A stretch of DNA of 64,000 nt from Cichorium intybus (lineage: Eukaryota > Streptophyta > Magnoliopsida > Asterales > Asteraceae), in contig CM042012.1 of assembly GCA_023525715.1 (NCBI GenBank), positions 120,868,798-120,932,797 on the forward strand, written 5' to 3'. The notes beneath the pieces were generated by a model that worked only from the letters and a program-made list of their open reading frames with translations, was not told the origin of the DNA and ran no database searches. The position numbers and the translations under genes were made by a program. Below are positions 1-10,620 of the stretch, piece by piece (positions within the stretch are counted from its first letter, which is position 1; every line of letters starts with the position of its first letter).

Positions 1-230
1 TTAAGCCGCACCCTGTGTCATAGCTATATAAGCTGCACCAAAACATTTTCAATATATAAGTTATAGCCCGCAGGCCGAACCAGCTGGGTTCAATAACCCG
101 ATATCATGGTCATAAGACCGCACCATTTGGATTCAAGTTCCATGTCATAGCCATAAGGTCGCACCAGTTGGATATAACATCCAATATCATAGCCACAAGT
201 GGCCGCACCATTCAATAACATTTTATTTCA
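1..230. repeat. Degenerate short repeats around GCCGCACC
   Basis: Variants of the phrase 'catagcc(a)taag-gccgcacca' recur at intervals of very roughly 45-60 bases (near 1, 70, 120, 160 and 205). They lie inside the LTR and look like decayed tandem duplication. Confidence 0.55.
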
Positions 231-270
231 TAATCATTCATGGCTCACGGGTTTGCCCCGATTTTGCCTA

Positions 271-463
271 GACTCATGGCTCCGTTCTTGTCATTTCATT
301 GACTCACGGCTTACCCGGTATTGTCTTTATAAAGTTGACTCACAGCTCCATTCTTGTCTATCATAGACTCACGGCTTATCTGGTATCGTCATATCATTGA
401 CTCACAGCTCCGTTCTTGTCTATCGCAGACTCACGGCTTATCTGGTATTGTCTTTTCAATACA
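271..463. repeat. Tandem repeat, three units of about 64 bp
   Basis: Three units begin with GACTCA at about 271, 337 and 399. Each unit contains GCTCC(G/A)TTCTTGTC followed by GACTCACGGCTTA and (A/T)TGGTAT or CGGTAT. The units are 62-66 bases long and differ by a few substitutions. They lie inside the LTR, probably in its U3 part. Confidence 0.75.
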
Positions 464-1951
464 TCTGTAAACTGTCAAATTTTGTCCCCCAAATCTGTTT
501 CAATCTGTAACAGTCCAATCAATACATATCATATATGATATAAGTGAGATTACTCACCTGGATACTTGCTGCATTTAATTCTGGTTGTTTCTTGCCTTTG
601 CGTGCACCACAACCATTTGTCCCATACCTATATATTTATTTATATACCAAATGATAATAGGTTAATCACCATTTCAGTTGACTCTACTACACAAGAGTCC
701 AATATAACACAATTGGGGACCATTTCTAGATGATAACTTTCACTTACCATCTTTTTACTAATTATAAATTTTTCCCAAAATACGCGTATTCTACTACAGT
801 ACCTTCGGGAGGTCGTATACGTATTCCGACAATTTTCCACGAAGTTTCATACCATATTAGACCTACGTTCAAAATTTGAGGTCAAACGGACAAGTCTAGC
901 ATCAAGTCCCAAAATTGGACCAAGACTTAACAGAGAGCAGGAAGATTTTGGCCAATTTCCTGCAGGCGCATGATCGCGACCCGACCACCATGTGGATCGC
1001 GACGCGACCTGCCGCTGTGCAGAATTCCTTGTCCGTTTTTCATGCAACAAATTCCCATTTTCTCTTGTTAAGCCCTTAATACACGACTTAATCAGTAGGG
1101 GTTTGTTCTAGGACTAAAACCTTTCATTTACCACAAGTTTTAAACAATGGAATTGGTAATTCCAATCCATTTCTAACATTTCCCGTTTTTCATATTTTTG
1201 GTCCAAAACCAAAATTATCAAAGATTAATCACTTCTACTGATTTATTCTCATCTCTAGCAACATTTGGAACTCATTAGAACCCATTAAAATCCACTGGAT
1301 CATATAAACATGTATTCTAGGGTTCTTGAGCAAAGTTCCAAATTTTCAACAATAACAACATACTTTGATGTTTTACCCATATGCTTACAACATAAACATG
1401 TTGAAGCTTAAAAATCATGTGAACCTATTGGATGATAACTGGAATTTCAGTTTCCAATCCATCCCGTGAAGAACACATCAATTACTTAGGTTAGAAGCTC
1501 AATTACTAACCTTTATTGCTTGCAAACTTCAAATTCCTAGCCATTAATCCGACTTGATGATTCAATCTTCATAGATTCTGCAGAATTCGCACCCAAGAAA
1601 TCCTCTCGATGCTTCTAAAATGTTCAGCTACACATAGGAGAGTCAACTCTCCTATTTATACTTCCAAAGTTTACATTTTTAGTCCCTAAGTTCCATTTCT
1701 TGAACTTTTGGCACTTTTCTCACATTTTATCACAATAAACTTTCTTTTCTTATATTTTTGCCACAAGCAAACAATATTTTTACATAATTGGTCCTTTACA
1801 TGTTCAAATGACCAAATTACCCTTTTATGGTAAAATGACCAATTTACCCTTTTTCTAGTATTAACTTTCTAATACTTAGAACACCATGTTAAATCATAAA
1901 TACACTATGATTAACATTTTAATAATTATCAAAAGTATCGTGGTGTTACAC

Positions 1952-2164
1952 CAGATGCAGTCGACTGTAGCACAGGAGGTTAATAAAAGAACTGAGAACA
2001 TGCAAGAGCAACTCCTTTGGCTAGCCGACTGTATGATCACATTCATGGCGAAAAACAAATGTGTCCCTCCACGACCCCAGCCAACAATTAGGGAAGAAGA
2101 TGAGGAGCCAATGGAAGAGGATCCGGAAGAAGAAGATGAGTATGATGATACCGCTCACAGTTGA
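1952..2164 (+). pseudogene. Tail of Athila ORF downstream of pol (fragment)
   Basis: About 70 codons of the C-terminal end of an Athila-type downstream reading frame are open here. The frame can be read from further left, but those codons belong to the inserted LTR and are not part of the gene. The visible part has a helical stretch followed by a strongly acidic end (many E and D) and finishes with TAHS. The tail differs from the one in Athila copy 2, so the two copies belong to different subfamilies although their 3' noncoding parts match. No function can be assigned beyond its position, which is that of the env-like or ORF1-like gene of Athila elements. Confidence 0.55.
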
Positions 2165-3436
2165 AGGAATTGGATGTAATTAATTTGAATTTTTTTTGTA
2201 CATTCCCTGATTTACACTTTATTAGGTTTTAGTTAAAAAGTTTGTTTTTAGATGAATAAGCCTCTTAAAGGCAGTAAATAGTAATAATAAAATGATAGTT
2301 CTTTGTGTTGAATTGATTTAATGAGATGTTGAAGTTAGGGTAATCTGCTGAAACTACCGCGCCGCGGCATCAATATATTACGCGACACGGTCTTTTCCCA
2401 TTCGACGATGACTTCGACTCACGTAATTACCGCGACGCGTGTCCTTCAATCACGTGCCGCGGCCATCCACAACACATACAATTGCTTGTTGTACATTTTT
2501 ATTTTGTTATGTTTGCTTTTAATTTGTTTGTTGAGTTATGCATGATATATCAAATGGGAAGGAGTTGTCTCAGACAAGTGTGGGGTCACCGTACCCCCTC
2601 CACTTGTCTCGGCCACCAGTGTTCACTGTAGCGCTACAACTCTGGAATACGAAATCAATGATCCGTTTGTTCGCAGTTATACCTGTGATATTGAGCACCA
2701 AGCAGTATATCGTCCAAAAGGGGTAACTCTTTCTCCCTTGTTTTGAAATAATTTTTGTACAACGGGGACATTGTACGGTTTTAAGTGTGGGGTGTGGACG
2801 GTCGAAAGAGAAATTTTTTTTTTGAAATTTTTTGCAGAAATGATCAATTTTTCAATTTTTAGCAATATTTTTCAAAATTTTTAATAAATTGCAATTTTGA
2901 AATGAATGGTTTGTGATTGTGATAGCACTAGTATTTTTCAAGAAATACTGTTTATTTGTGATCATGCTATTAGTTAGTCAAATAAGTTGAGTTTTACGAG
3001 TTTAGAAGATTGAGCTGTTTTAGGATTGGAGTTTAAGAAGGAAAAGTCAATCTGTGGCCTTTGTTGTTCGAGCCGGTAAGTCTAAAATGGGTGGGACTTA
3101 TGCACCTTACCACCTAAGATCGTCTGGTCTGGGATGGTATTTCTGAAAGCTCGCTACACGGACAACATCAAAAGTCATGGACAATTCCTTAATGGCCTTT
3201 AGAATCTGAATGAGTAAGTACACTTCATTGTGGACAGCAAGTTTGTAATCAAGGGTTCTCTAGAAAGCCATGAATTCCAAAGAGCAATTCAATTATGTTT
3301 TCGCGAACTATTCCACTCTAACTTAAAGAGCAATAAACTTTGAAACTGAACACAGTCAAAAATTGTTTGATTCTTTATTATAATTTGTTAAAAACTCTCT
3401 TGCTTGAGGACAAGCAAGGCACAAGTGTGGGGTGTT
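2165..3436 (+). other. Athila copy 1 3' noncoding region
   Basis: This 1.3-kb stretch lies between the last reading frame and the LTR and has no convincing gene. It contains the CG-rich boxes near 2355-2465, a strong hairpin at 2572-2609 and three copies of AAGTGTGGGGT (2576, 2783 and 3423). The last of these is the polypurine tract. Its reverse complement is recognisable at 12573-13577 in copy 2. Confidence 0.75.
3423..3436 (+). other. Polypurine tract of Athila copy 1
   Basis: The purine-rich AAGTGTGGGGTGTT directly precedes the LTR start TGACAACGCC, where plus-strand DNA synthesis would be primed. Confidence 0.75.
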
Positions 3437-4539
3437 TGACAACGCCTAGCGATATCAAGTATTTTAGGCGTTGTTGAGCCCTGTTCTTGATGAAATTATA
3501 TCAGATATATCTTGGTATTCTCACTTTTCGTGCCAGGACTTGTTTGGAGAAAAAGAATGGGAACAGGGACTAAAAGCGTGCAAAAGGAAGAAGTTTGGAA
3601 AAGAATGAAAAATCAAGGAAAAACGTACGCGCGCCGCGGATATATGATACGCGCGACACGGGCTTAAGGCGGTGGAACACATTCAAATGTAGAAGAAACG
3701 GGAAAAGATTAGTACGAGCGCCGTGGATTCTTCATCTGTGCGGCGCGGCTGCGGGAAATTTGCAAATATAAATAGATGCAATTTCAGCCGAAAACCCTAG
3801 CAAAGACCGGGTGTAAAATCGACCTTGAAGCTCTTTGACTCCAAGATTTCGTTTCAGCAACTTCTCAAGTGGTATTTTCATGTTTTCGATTTTATTTGTA
3901 ATTAATTAGTTTGGATTAAGCTTTATTTTGTATCTTTGGGAGTGACAACCATTGATATTAAGCCTTGGCTTCTGTTTTAGTCTCAATTAGTTACTGTTTT
4001 GATGTTTGGATTCGGATTTGGTGAATGAAAATCATTTGGTTACATTTAATATTGGTATTTCGGTGTTTTGGATGTTTGATTGTGTTTTGATTGTGTTTGG
4101 ATCTTGCTTTGGCCTTGTTGGGACTGTTTTCCCTTGCTGAAATCAGTAGCTAATTAGGTTAGTTTTTAGGCATTAAACATTGGCTAGTAACTGTTCAGTA
4201 GAACTTTAGTTAGTGGCTAGTTTTATGCTTTGCTTAGTTTTGCTTAGTTTGGATGCCTTTGTTTGCTTCTGATTCAGAGATGCACTTCTGATTTCAGAAA
4301 GTGACTAGGCTCATTTGAGCTTAGCTTTGCTTAGCTTGAGTTTGTTTTGATCATCACTTAGGTTGTTAGTAATTAGGAAGGTAGAAACTAGATCCTCCGA
4401 CTGTAGCGTGACACTACTAGTTGGTAATCTGTCATTTAGTCTAACCACGAAGCTCCGGCGGATCGACCCTGACTACTACTGTACTAGTGAGTGTTAGGTT
4501 TTTCTTTATTTTTGACCGCACGACGACCTAGGCGTGTCA
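3437..4539 (+). repeat. 3' LTR of Athila copy 1 (1103 bp)
   Basis: It begins TGACAACGCC and ends GCGTGTCA, the same ends as the copy 2 LTRs. It contains two pairs of CG-rich boxes at about 3628-3662 and 3716-3750 inside otherwise AT-rich sequence. It is clearly more diverged from the copy 2 LTRs than those are from each other. Confidence 0.88.
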
Positions 4540-5568
4540 GTTTCCAACATCAAATATGTTGAATTCCATCTCGTGTCTACATCAAGAGAGGGCTTTTGTT
4601 TGAATTCTAGTATGTCACTGCATTTCGAATTCTAGTAACAGAATCGAATTGCTCCTCTAATCGATCTCTAACAACTAGATTGATGATATGTGCACAACAA
4701 CATAGGTGCAAATATCTACAATCTATTATGTCATTTGGCCCCTTCAACATCCTCTTCAAATACCTTATAGCCCCATCATTAGAAGAGACGTTATCCACTG
4801 TGATAGTGAAAACACTCTCAATCCCCCAGTTTTTTAAACAATCATAAACCAAGCTCCCAATGGTATCACCCTTATGATTTTTATAGGGCAAAAATTTAGG
4901 ATTCCTTTTAGTAAAATCCATGTGTCATCAATCCAATGTGTCGTAAGACACATGTAATTGATGTTCTGAACAGATGACCATGTGTAGGTAGTTAGGCTAA
5001 TTGTTTGACCCTTCAACAACTTTTTAACTTTTTTTGTTTCATCTTCAAAAACATCAATACAATCTCGAGCAACGGTCCATCTAGATACCATCTTAAACTC
5101 GGGAATCAATTCCCACGAGTACTCCCTAAAGCCCTCATCATCGACAATACTAAAAGGTTGATTGTCTTTAATGCACATTCTAGAAAGGGCTAATCTACCC
5201 TTCTCTTGGCTAAAGGAATGCTTAGCCAAAGATCCACCCGCCTCCTTATTTTTAGGCTTAAAGCTTAAAGTTGATTGGTTTTTGGAATTAGAAGGTTTTT
5301 TATAAAGGGGAGATCTTTTACAAGTATTCCTTAGATGGCTAAGTAATTCGGATGTACCATTGAGTCTCGTGCCACAAGCTAAAACACTTTTACAATACTG
5401 GCATTTTGTACTTTTAGCATCTTCGACATATGGAAAATGTTCCCAAACAATGGGTTGTATCTTACCCTTCCTCTTTCCTTTTTTAGGGACTTCACCTTCC
5501 TCCACATCAATTTGATCAGCCACATCAGGTTGGTCATCCACCTCGATTACGGTTTCATTTGTAGCCAT
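4540..5568 (-). pseudogene. hAT transposase (RICESLEEPER-like BED finger protein), broken
   Basis: The reading starts at an ATG at 5568. A BED zinc finger follows at about residues 35-80, visible as a WEHF motif, a C-x2-C pair and a terminal H-x4-C. The central hAT region includes SRWTVARDC and, after a frameshift near 4870-4880, HKGDTIG and ITVDN. A second frameshift near 4610 leads to DVDTRWNST, a standard hAT motif, right before the Athila insertion. The C-terminal dimerisation region is not in the window. In the intact family this protein would bind the element ends and cut and paste them; this copy cannot. Confidence 0.85.
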
Positions 5569-6463
5569 TCTAAACCTGTACTTTAACAAAAAAACATGTA
5601 AGGCTTCACTTATCATTAAGGCATCAACCCAAACAATACCAAAATAATGAGCAACAACTTCATATAAAGCTGCCGCAGAACTGCAGAAGGGTAATAACAG
5701 AAGGGAAACACAATACCAAAATAATGCTCTAGTCTTTGATAAATTTATTTATTCATTGATTTCTTTCAAAAAATTATTATTTTTGTTGCATCTTGCGACT
5801 TGCATGAAACATGAAACGTGCACTATATTTTCTTAATAAGAAAATTACTATGTTTATTCAAAGGGATCGGTCACTCTTTGAACCCAGCAAACAACTTGGT
5901 ACGTTTCATCTTAAAGTTTATTTTTCTTTCTGAAATACATACCGGTTAAGGCGATTTCTGGGGAGAATATTTGACACTTGCGTCTTGCGGTAGCAGCACT
6001 GCTTCAGGTTTCAATGCAAAGGTCGGAGTCAGGGGGATGGAGGTGGACGCCGTACGGAGGTCTGAATGGACCAGACAAAGTGAGGCTGAGAGGGGAGAGC
6101 GTCAGAGCGATGCCGACTTGACAAGGAAACGCTCGAGCGTCGAGCAACTAGGGCAAACTGGCAAAGAAACTTCAGTTTTTTTGTATTTATTTTGTTCTTG
6201 GATCCCGCTTCACGCTTCAACCCTTTACCGCTTTGTATCAAATTATAGAATATATTATATTTATATTATATATAATAATCATTAACATGTAAAATAATGC
6301 GGTGCGGTGCTGTAATTTCGGCGCGGTAAAGACCTCTAAAATCGTACCATACCGAATAAGTTCGGTTTTTGAGATTCTAAAACCGCAGTTGCGCTTGTTA
6401 TATCGGTTTTGGTAAAACTGTTTCGGTAATTGCGGTTATTTCGGTAATTCGGTAATTTGGTTC
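5569..6463. other. hAT 5' noncoding region
   Basis: This region between the transposase start and the terminal repeat has no convincing gene. Short open frames at 5971-6285 on either strand have no recognisable domain. The last 160 bases hold the repeated subterminal motifs (CGGTTTT and CGGTAAT variants) expected as transposase binding sites. Confidence 0.55.
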
Positions 6464-6481
6464 GTTTTTTGCTCACCCCTA
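6464..6481 (-). repeat. hAT terminal inverted repeat
   Basis: On the minus strand this reads TAGGGGTGAGCAAAAAAC, the canonical style of hAT ends. The matching end is outside the window. Confidence 0.75.
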
Positions 6482-6489
6482 TCACATTC

Positions 6490-6714
6490 TATTGTTTGAT
6501 TGAAGTGTTTGTAATTGAATTACACTATTTTTTATGTAAAGAATGTTATTGATAATTTATAAGGTTTAATTAAAATCTTTTAAAAATTCAAAAATTGAAT
6601 TAAGAAAGAATTGATAACGGCAGATCACAACAAGTTTTTAATGATTCAACCACAAATTAAAAGAACCTCATAGATCTCGTTGCTCTTAAATTGGAATGTT
6701 TTAAATTACTATAT
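6490..6714. other. AT-rich spacer
   Basis: No gene, terminal repeat or clear element was recognised here. Confidence 0.5.
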
Positions 6715-6723
6715 ATTCTATAT

Positions 6724-6856
6724 AGGAAATGATATTTCCACTTAAGAAATTGATTAATCCACATTAAATATATGTTTCATTGATTTGTATGATAGCTGCA
6801 GTTGTGTTGTACATCATGTGGATGAATTGATTTTTCAAGTGGAAATATCACTTCCC
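6724..6856. mobile_element. MULE-type MITE (133 bp) with 9-bp target duplication
   Basis: The left end AGGAAATGATATTTCCACTT and the right end (reverse complement GGGAAGTGATATTTCCACTT) form an inverted repeat that continues to about 40 bases. Both sides are flanked by ATTCTATAT (6715-6723 and 6857-6865). Nine-base duplications are typical of Mutator-like elements, so a non-autonomous MULE is the best call. There is no coding capacity. Confidence 0.85.
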
Positions 6857-6865
6857 ATTCTATAT

Positions 6866-7352
6866 GGGTAGGAGATTAGTAAATGGTGCAATGTGCATTC
6901 TGAAGGATGCAATCATGTACTGGTGAGGTGTTCGTTTGCAAAGTGTATTGAATCTCATCATGAACGGGTGTGAAGTGAAGATGGAAGACTTTGATTCGGT
7001 GGAAGAACTACTAAACATTACAGCCAAGTGGGGGAGATGGCAGAGGAAAAGAATGATGTTATTAGCCATAGTATATGGCACATTATGGAGTATATGGAAG
7101 GCCCAAAATGACTTGATATTTAAACAAATTTTGCTATCCCTAGGAGTGTTTCAGAGTCAATTAGGGCTAATGTTTTATGTGGGTTAGATTTCGGGGATGT
7201 AAACCTAATCTTAGTTGGGTGAATTGGAGTATTCCTCCTCTTGTATGCCTGTAATAGCTCCTTTGTTCGTTTTGCGGCTGGCCGGTCTTGCATCTCATTA
7301 GGCTTGGCTCGGTTCTACTTTATTTTAATAATATTTGCTGGTTCCAAAAAAA
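6866..7352 (+). pseudogene. L1-type LINE, 5'-truncated 3' end
   Basis: The plus strand codes for the end of a LINE reverse transcriptase polyprotein, the zinc-binding zf-RVT region: HVLVRCSFAK near 6912-6942, then WGRWQRKRMM and LWSIWKAQNDLIF at 7030-7125. Frameshifts break it. A short 3' untranslated region ends in TTGCTGGTTCC followed by seven A residues (7346-7352), the usual LINE tail. The 5' end is lost at or near the MITE, the normal result of incomplete reverse transcription. It is not functional. Confidence 0.75.
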
Positions 7353-7397
7353 TATACTCCATATAATTAAACCAAGATATTCATCATCCAAAATATT

Positions 7398-7697
7398 CAT
7401 GAGATCTTGAGATCTCTTAAACTAATTTTTATTTTTCAAAAAAAATGACTTAATGCACTAAGTCCCTTATATTTAAGACATTTTTTAAAAAAATTTAAAA
7501 AAATGTGCATAAATGTGCATATGTGCATTTTTGTGCAAATGTGCATATGTGCACGTTTTGTGTATATGTGCATCTTCAAAAAAATCAACTTCTTTTAAAG
7601 AATTTTTTTGACGAAATGTCTTATATATAAGCTACTTAATGCATTAAGTCACAATTTTGAAAAAAAATTATAGTCTAGGAGTTCTCAAGATTTCATG
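7398..7697. mobile_element. Foldback MITE (about 300 bp)
   Basis: The left arm from 7398 (CATGAGATCTTGAGATCTC) matches the reverse complement of the right arm ending at 7697 (CATGAAATCTTGAGAACTC). Pairing continues inwards through TGACTTAATGCACTAAGT and its partner near 7635-7650. The target duplication is not resolved, because a gypsy LTR starts directly at the right edge. The family is not known to me. Confidence 0.7.
7502..7574. repeat. TGTGCATA-type short repeats in MITE loop
   Basis: ATGTGCAT and close variants recur about seven times in the loop of the foldback element. Confidence 0.7.
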
Positions 7698-7835
7698 TGT
7701 AACACCCAAGCTTGTAATTATGTAAACCATGTGCTTAATGGTTTTTGTTAAACCGCATTTTGTTATTCATGTCTTCTAGACATGACTTTTATAAAACTAT
7801 AATACTTTTAAATCATTAAGAAATGGGGTGTTACA
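7698..7835 (+). repeat. 5' LTR of gypsy B (138 bp, short)
   Basis: It begins TGTAACACCC and ends GGGTGTTACA and is followed by a primer binding site. At 138 bases it is unusually short for a gypsy LTR, which suggests an internal deletion or a short-LTR subfamily. No partner is available for comparison. Confidence 0.75.
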
Positions 7836-7838
7836 AGT

Positions 7839-7851
7839 TGGTATCAGAGCC
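7839..7851 (+). other. Primer binding site of gypsy B
   Basis: TGGTATCAGAGCC starts three bases after the LTR and is complementary to the 3' end of initiator tRNA-Met, the usual plant retrotransposon primer. Confidence 0.85.
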
Positions 7852-8084
7852 ATAGTTTAAGCGAATTAGGATTGGATCACTCCACTCCTAGGCTTAAACT
7901 TGTGCAATAGGAATGTTAGGTAAATTGTGACTTGTTAGGTGACGTCTCAAATGATTAGGACCTTATGTGTTACTTGAGTTAATAGGTACATGAGAATAGG
8001 AAATGCCATGCTAGAGCTTATAAGATAAAGAATAAAGAAAATTATATTATGTGATGCTAAATTATTGAAATTTTATAGCCCAAG

Positions 8085-8943
8085 ATGCATGCAAGAAGCG
8101 GCCAAGGATCACGTATTGATGATCAAGGCCTTAACCGAGTGCCTCCTATTCTAGATCTACAACTCAGAGCCGATGATGAAGGCAACTCTAGGGCGATGCC
8201 AACCCCCCTCCATTAACCCTTGAAGCTATCCAAAAACCACTAAATGATGCTCAAGCTAAAAACCAAGCCGAAATGAACCGTCTCCTTGATGAACGATTGG
8301 AAGAGCACTCAAAATCTTTGTCAGAAAGCACTAACAAAACTAAAACCCCAAAAATGTAATTTAATGTCAAACATTTCCCCATGAATCACCCCCACGTCCT
8401 CCACCGATTCCTTTTGGGGTGGCAAAGGAGTGCACTTTCAAGGACTTTATGTCTTGTCGACCGAAGGAGTTCAATGGGGAGTTGGATCCAAAAGAAACTA
8501 TTTCGTGGGTTTGTAAAGACGGAAAAGATTTTACGAGTTTGTCCTTTACTTGGGAAGAATTTGTTAGACGACTCAAGGGCAAATTTTGTTTTGCTAGGCA
8601 CCGGGAGAAACTTGTAAACAAATTCTTTGCTCTTAGCAAAGATAAGCAATCAGTGGACGAGTATACGAAGAAATTCTGCGACATGCTTCCCTTCTTGGAA
8701 GACACCCTTCCAACCGAGGCAGGGAGAGTCAATCGTTATGCTAATGGGCTACCGAGTGACTACACATTGGAGATTAGAAAAGCCACTACTCTTGATGAGG
8801 CTATGGAGGCCGCAACTAGATTAGAATATATGTTAGAAAAAAAGGGCCAAGGAACACCAAGCCCTTGGAGAAAAGAGAAAGCAAACCGGTCCTTCCTGAT
8901 CAAGCAAAAAGAGCCGTTTTCCACGGGGCCCTCAAAGAAATAA
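8085..8943 (+). pseudogene. Gypsy B gag (broken)
   Basis: Reading from the ATG at 8085 (MHARSGQGSR) meets stops after about 45 codons. The capsid part is open from about 8419 to a stop at 8943 and contains the retrotransposon gag domain: FNGELDPKE, then FTWEEFVRRLKGKF, then SVDEYTKKF and YANGLPSDY. In intact elements this protein forms the particle shell. The decay matches the rest of this old element. Confidence 0.85.
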
Positions 8944-9612
8944 GATATAAAAGAGTGCACGAAATATGGGAAACGTCACGGTGGTGAGTGTAAAAAGGGA
9001 TCGAAGGATTGTTTCAAATGTGGTCGATTTGGGCATAAGGCTAAACATTGTAAGCTAAAGGAGACACGATAAATCGAGTGCTTTTCTTGTCACGAGAAGG
9101 GCCACTACACCTCCCAATGTCCAAAGAAGGGAAGTGAAACGTTAGTCTCTACCGCCAGTAACAAGAAGACGGAACCCACAAAAGTGAAAGGGCGGGCATT
9201 TCAGATGACTCGAGAGGAAGCTAAGGAGACTCATGATTTGGTTGCAGGTACATTGCTTGTAAACTCATTACCTGCATACATTCTTTTTGATTCTGGTGCA
9301 AAATTTTCTTTTGTGTCTCATGAATTCCGTAAACGCCTTGTTATGCCCCTTATATCTTTGAAAGATGCTTGTGTAGTAGAAATAGCAAATGGAGAATTAA
9401 TAACTGTGAATCATGTTTACAAGAAATGTCCAATTGAAATTGATGGGAGGATCTTTAAAGCCAATTTGTTGCCTATTGGAATTAAAGGATTCGACATAGT
9501 TCTAGGTATAGAATGGTTGGGTGCTCATAACACCAAAATGCTTTATGGTAAACGGGTGGTGTCGATTAAACCTCCCAATGGAAGTAAGATCTGCGTGTAT
9601 GGTGAGCGTTGA
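8944..9612 (+). pseudogene. Gypsy B zinc knuckles and protease (broken)
   Basis: Two CCHC-type knuckles are visible: CFKCGRFGHKAKHC at about 9012-9053 and CFSCHEKGHYTSQC at about 9078-9120, separated by a TAA near 9070. The aspartic protease is open at 9184-9612 and carries the active-site phrase FDSGAKFSFVS near 9286 and the later VLGIEWL. It would have cut the Gag-Pol polyprotein. Confidence 0.85.
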
Positions 9613-9723
9613 AACAATATGCAAAGTCTCATTTCCGCTATCAAAGCTAGAAAATGCATCCATAAAGGATGCGAGTCGTTCATCGCTTACATGCTTGATG
9701 GAAAGAAAGAAAAATAGAAATTA

Positions 9724-10620
9724 GAAGATATAAGTGTTGTTCGGGAATTCCCTGAACTATTCCCGGAGGAATTGCCCAGCTTGCCACCCATTTGGCAAGT
9801 CGAATTTCGAATTGATCTTATTACTGGAGCAACTCCCATTGCTCGTGCACCTTACCATCTTGCCCCTATGAAAATGAGGGAACTCATGTCCCAGTTGCAA
9901 GAGCTTCTTGACAAGGGTTTTATTCGCCCTAGTTCTATTCCTTGGGGTGCTCTTGTGCTGTTTGTCAAGAAAAAAGATGGGACCATGCGCATGTGTATTG
10001 ATTACCGAGAACTAAACAAGGTGACCATCAAAAATCGCTATCCCTTGCTACGAATTGACGATTTGTTCGATCAACTTCAAGGAGCTAATTACTTCTCTAA
10101 GATAGATCTTTGTTTTGGTTATCATCAAGCATGAGTGAAGGATGAGGATGTTTGCAAAACCGCCTTCCGAACTCGTTATGGCCACTACGAGTTTCTTGTA
10201 ATGCCATTCGGCCTTACAAACGCCCCGACTGTTTTCATGGATCTTATGAATAGGGTCTGTAAACCCTTCCTTGACAAGTTTGTCATCGTCTTCATTGATG
10301 ATATCATGGTTTACTCGAAAGTGAGGAGGAGCACGTGATACACTTACATGAAGTTTTGCAAACATTAAAGAATGAACGGCTATATGCCAAGTTTTCAAAA
10401 TGTGACTTTTGGCTGCGAGAAGTTCAATTTTGGGTCATGTCATTTCCATTGAGGGAATTAAAGTTGAGCCTGCTAAGATCGAGGCTGTTATGAAATGGGA
10501 GCCCCCGAAAACTCCCACGGAGGTTAGGAGTTTCCTAGGATTAGCTGGTTATTACCGACGGTTTATCCAGGACTTCTCAAAAATAGCGGTACCATTGACC
10601 TAGTTAACGAGGAAAGAAGT
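9724..10620 (+). pseudogene. Gypsy B reverse transcriptase (broken)
   Basis: RT motifs appear in order: GFIRPSSIPWGA, MCIDYRELNK, YFSKIDL, the catalytic FIDDI near 10293, and FLGLAGYYRRF near 10535. A TGA at 10132-10134, a frameshift near 10330-10410 and a stop near 10602 disrupt it. The FIDD catalytic residues survive although the gene is dead. Confidence 0.88.

Larger units (their letters stand above)
1..1950. repeat. Gypsy-type LTR, right end only
   Basis: This stretch ends in GGTGTTACA, a usual inner or outer end of chromovirus-like LTRs that begin TGTAACACC. Immediately to its right, sequence of a different element (Athila copy 1) begins, so this is the edge of an insertion into that element. 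There is no coding frame of note. It holds two blocks of short tandem repeats near its left end and AT-rich sequence after that. The left end and any internal region lie outside the window, so orientation and exact family are not settled. Confidence 0.6.
1951..4539 (+). mobile_element. Athila-type gypsy retrotransposon copy 1, 3' portion
   Basis: The right 1103 bases are an LTR matching, as reverse complement, the LTRs of the element at 11474-19878. The 1.3 kb before it matches that element's 3' noncoding region. Only the tail of the downstream reading frame is present, because a gypsy LTR at 1-1950 cuts off the rest. The element is inserted in a hAT transposon whose coding sequence stops at its right border. 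The five bases after the LTR are GTTTC, which should be the target duplication; the partner is outside the window. Confidence 0.85.
4540..6481 (-). mobile_element. hAT transposon, 5' part
   Basis: The right terminus reads TAGGGGTGAGCA on the minus strand (ending at 6481), a typical hAT inverted-repeat end, followed inwards by repeated CGGTAAT-type motifs (6400-6470). A BED-finger transposase is encoded on the minus strand. Athila copy 1 is inserted at 4540 and the rest of the hAT lies beyond the window. TCACATTC (6482-6489) should be the 8-bp target duplication; its partner is not in view. Confidence 0.8.

Noticed and set aside
271..463. CRISPR-like array
   Set aside because: The units are contiguous tandem repeats without unique spacers, in plant nuclear DNA.
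1886..1951. Start codon for the 1886-2164 frame
   Set aside because: These codons belong to the inserted gypsy LTR; only the part after 1951 is Athila.
5971..6285. 104-codon plus-strand frame
   Set aside because: It lies in the hAT 5' noncoding region, has no domain and overlaps another frame on the opposite strand.
7839..7851. tRNA gene
   Set aside because: The tRNA-like bases here and at other element starts are only primer binding sites complementary to the tRNA 3' end.
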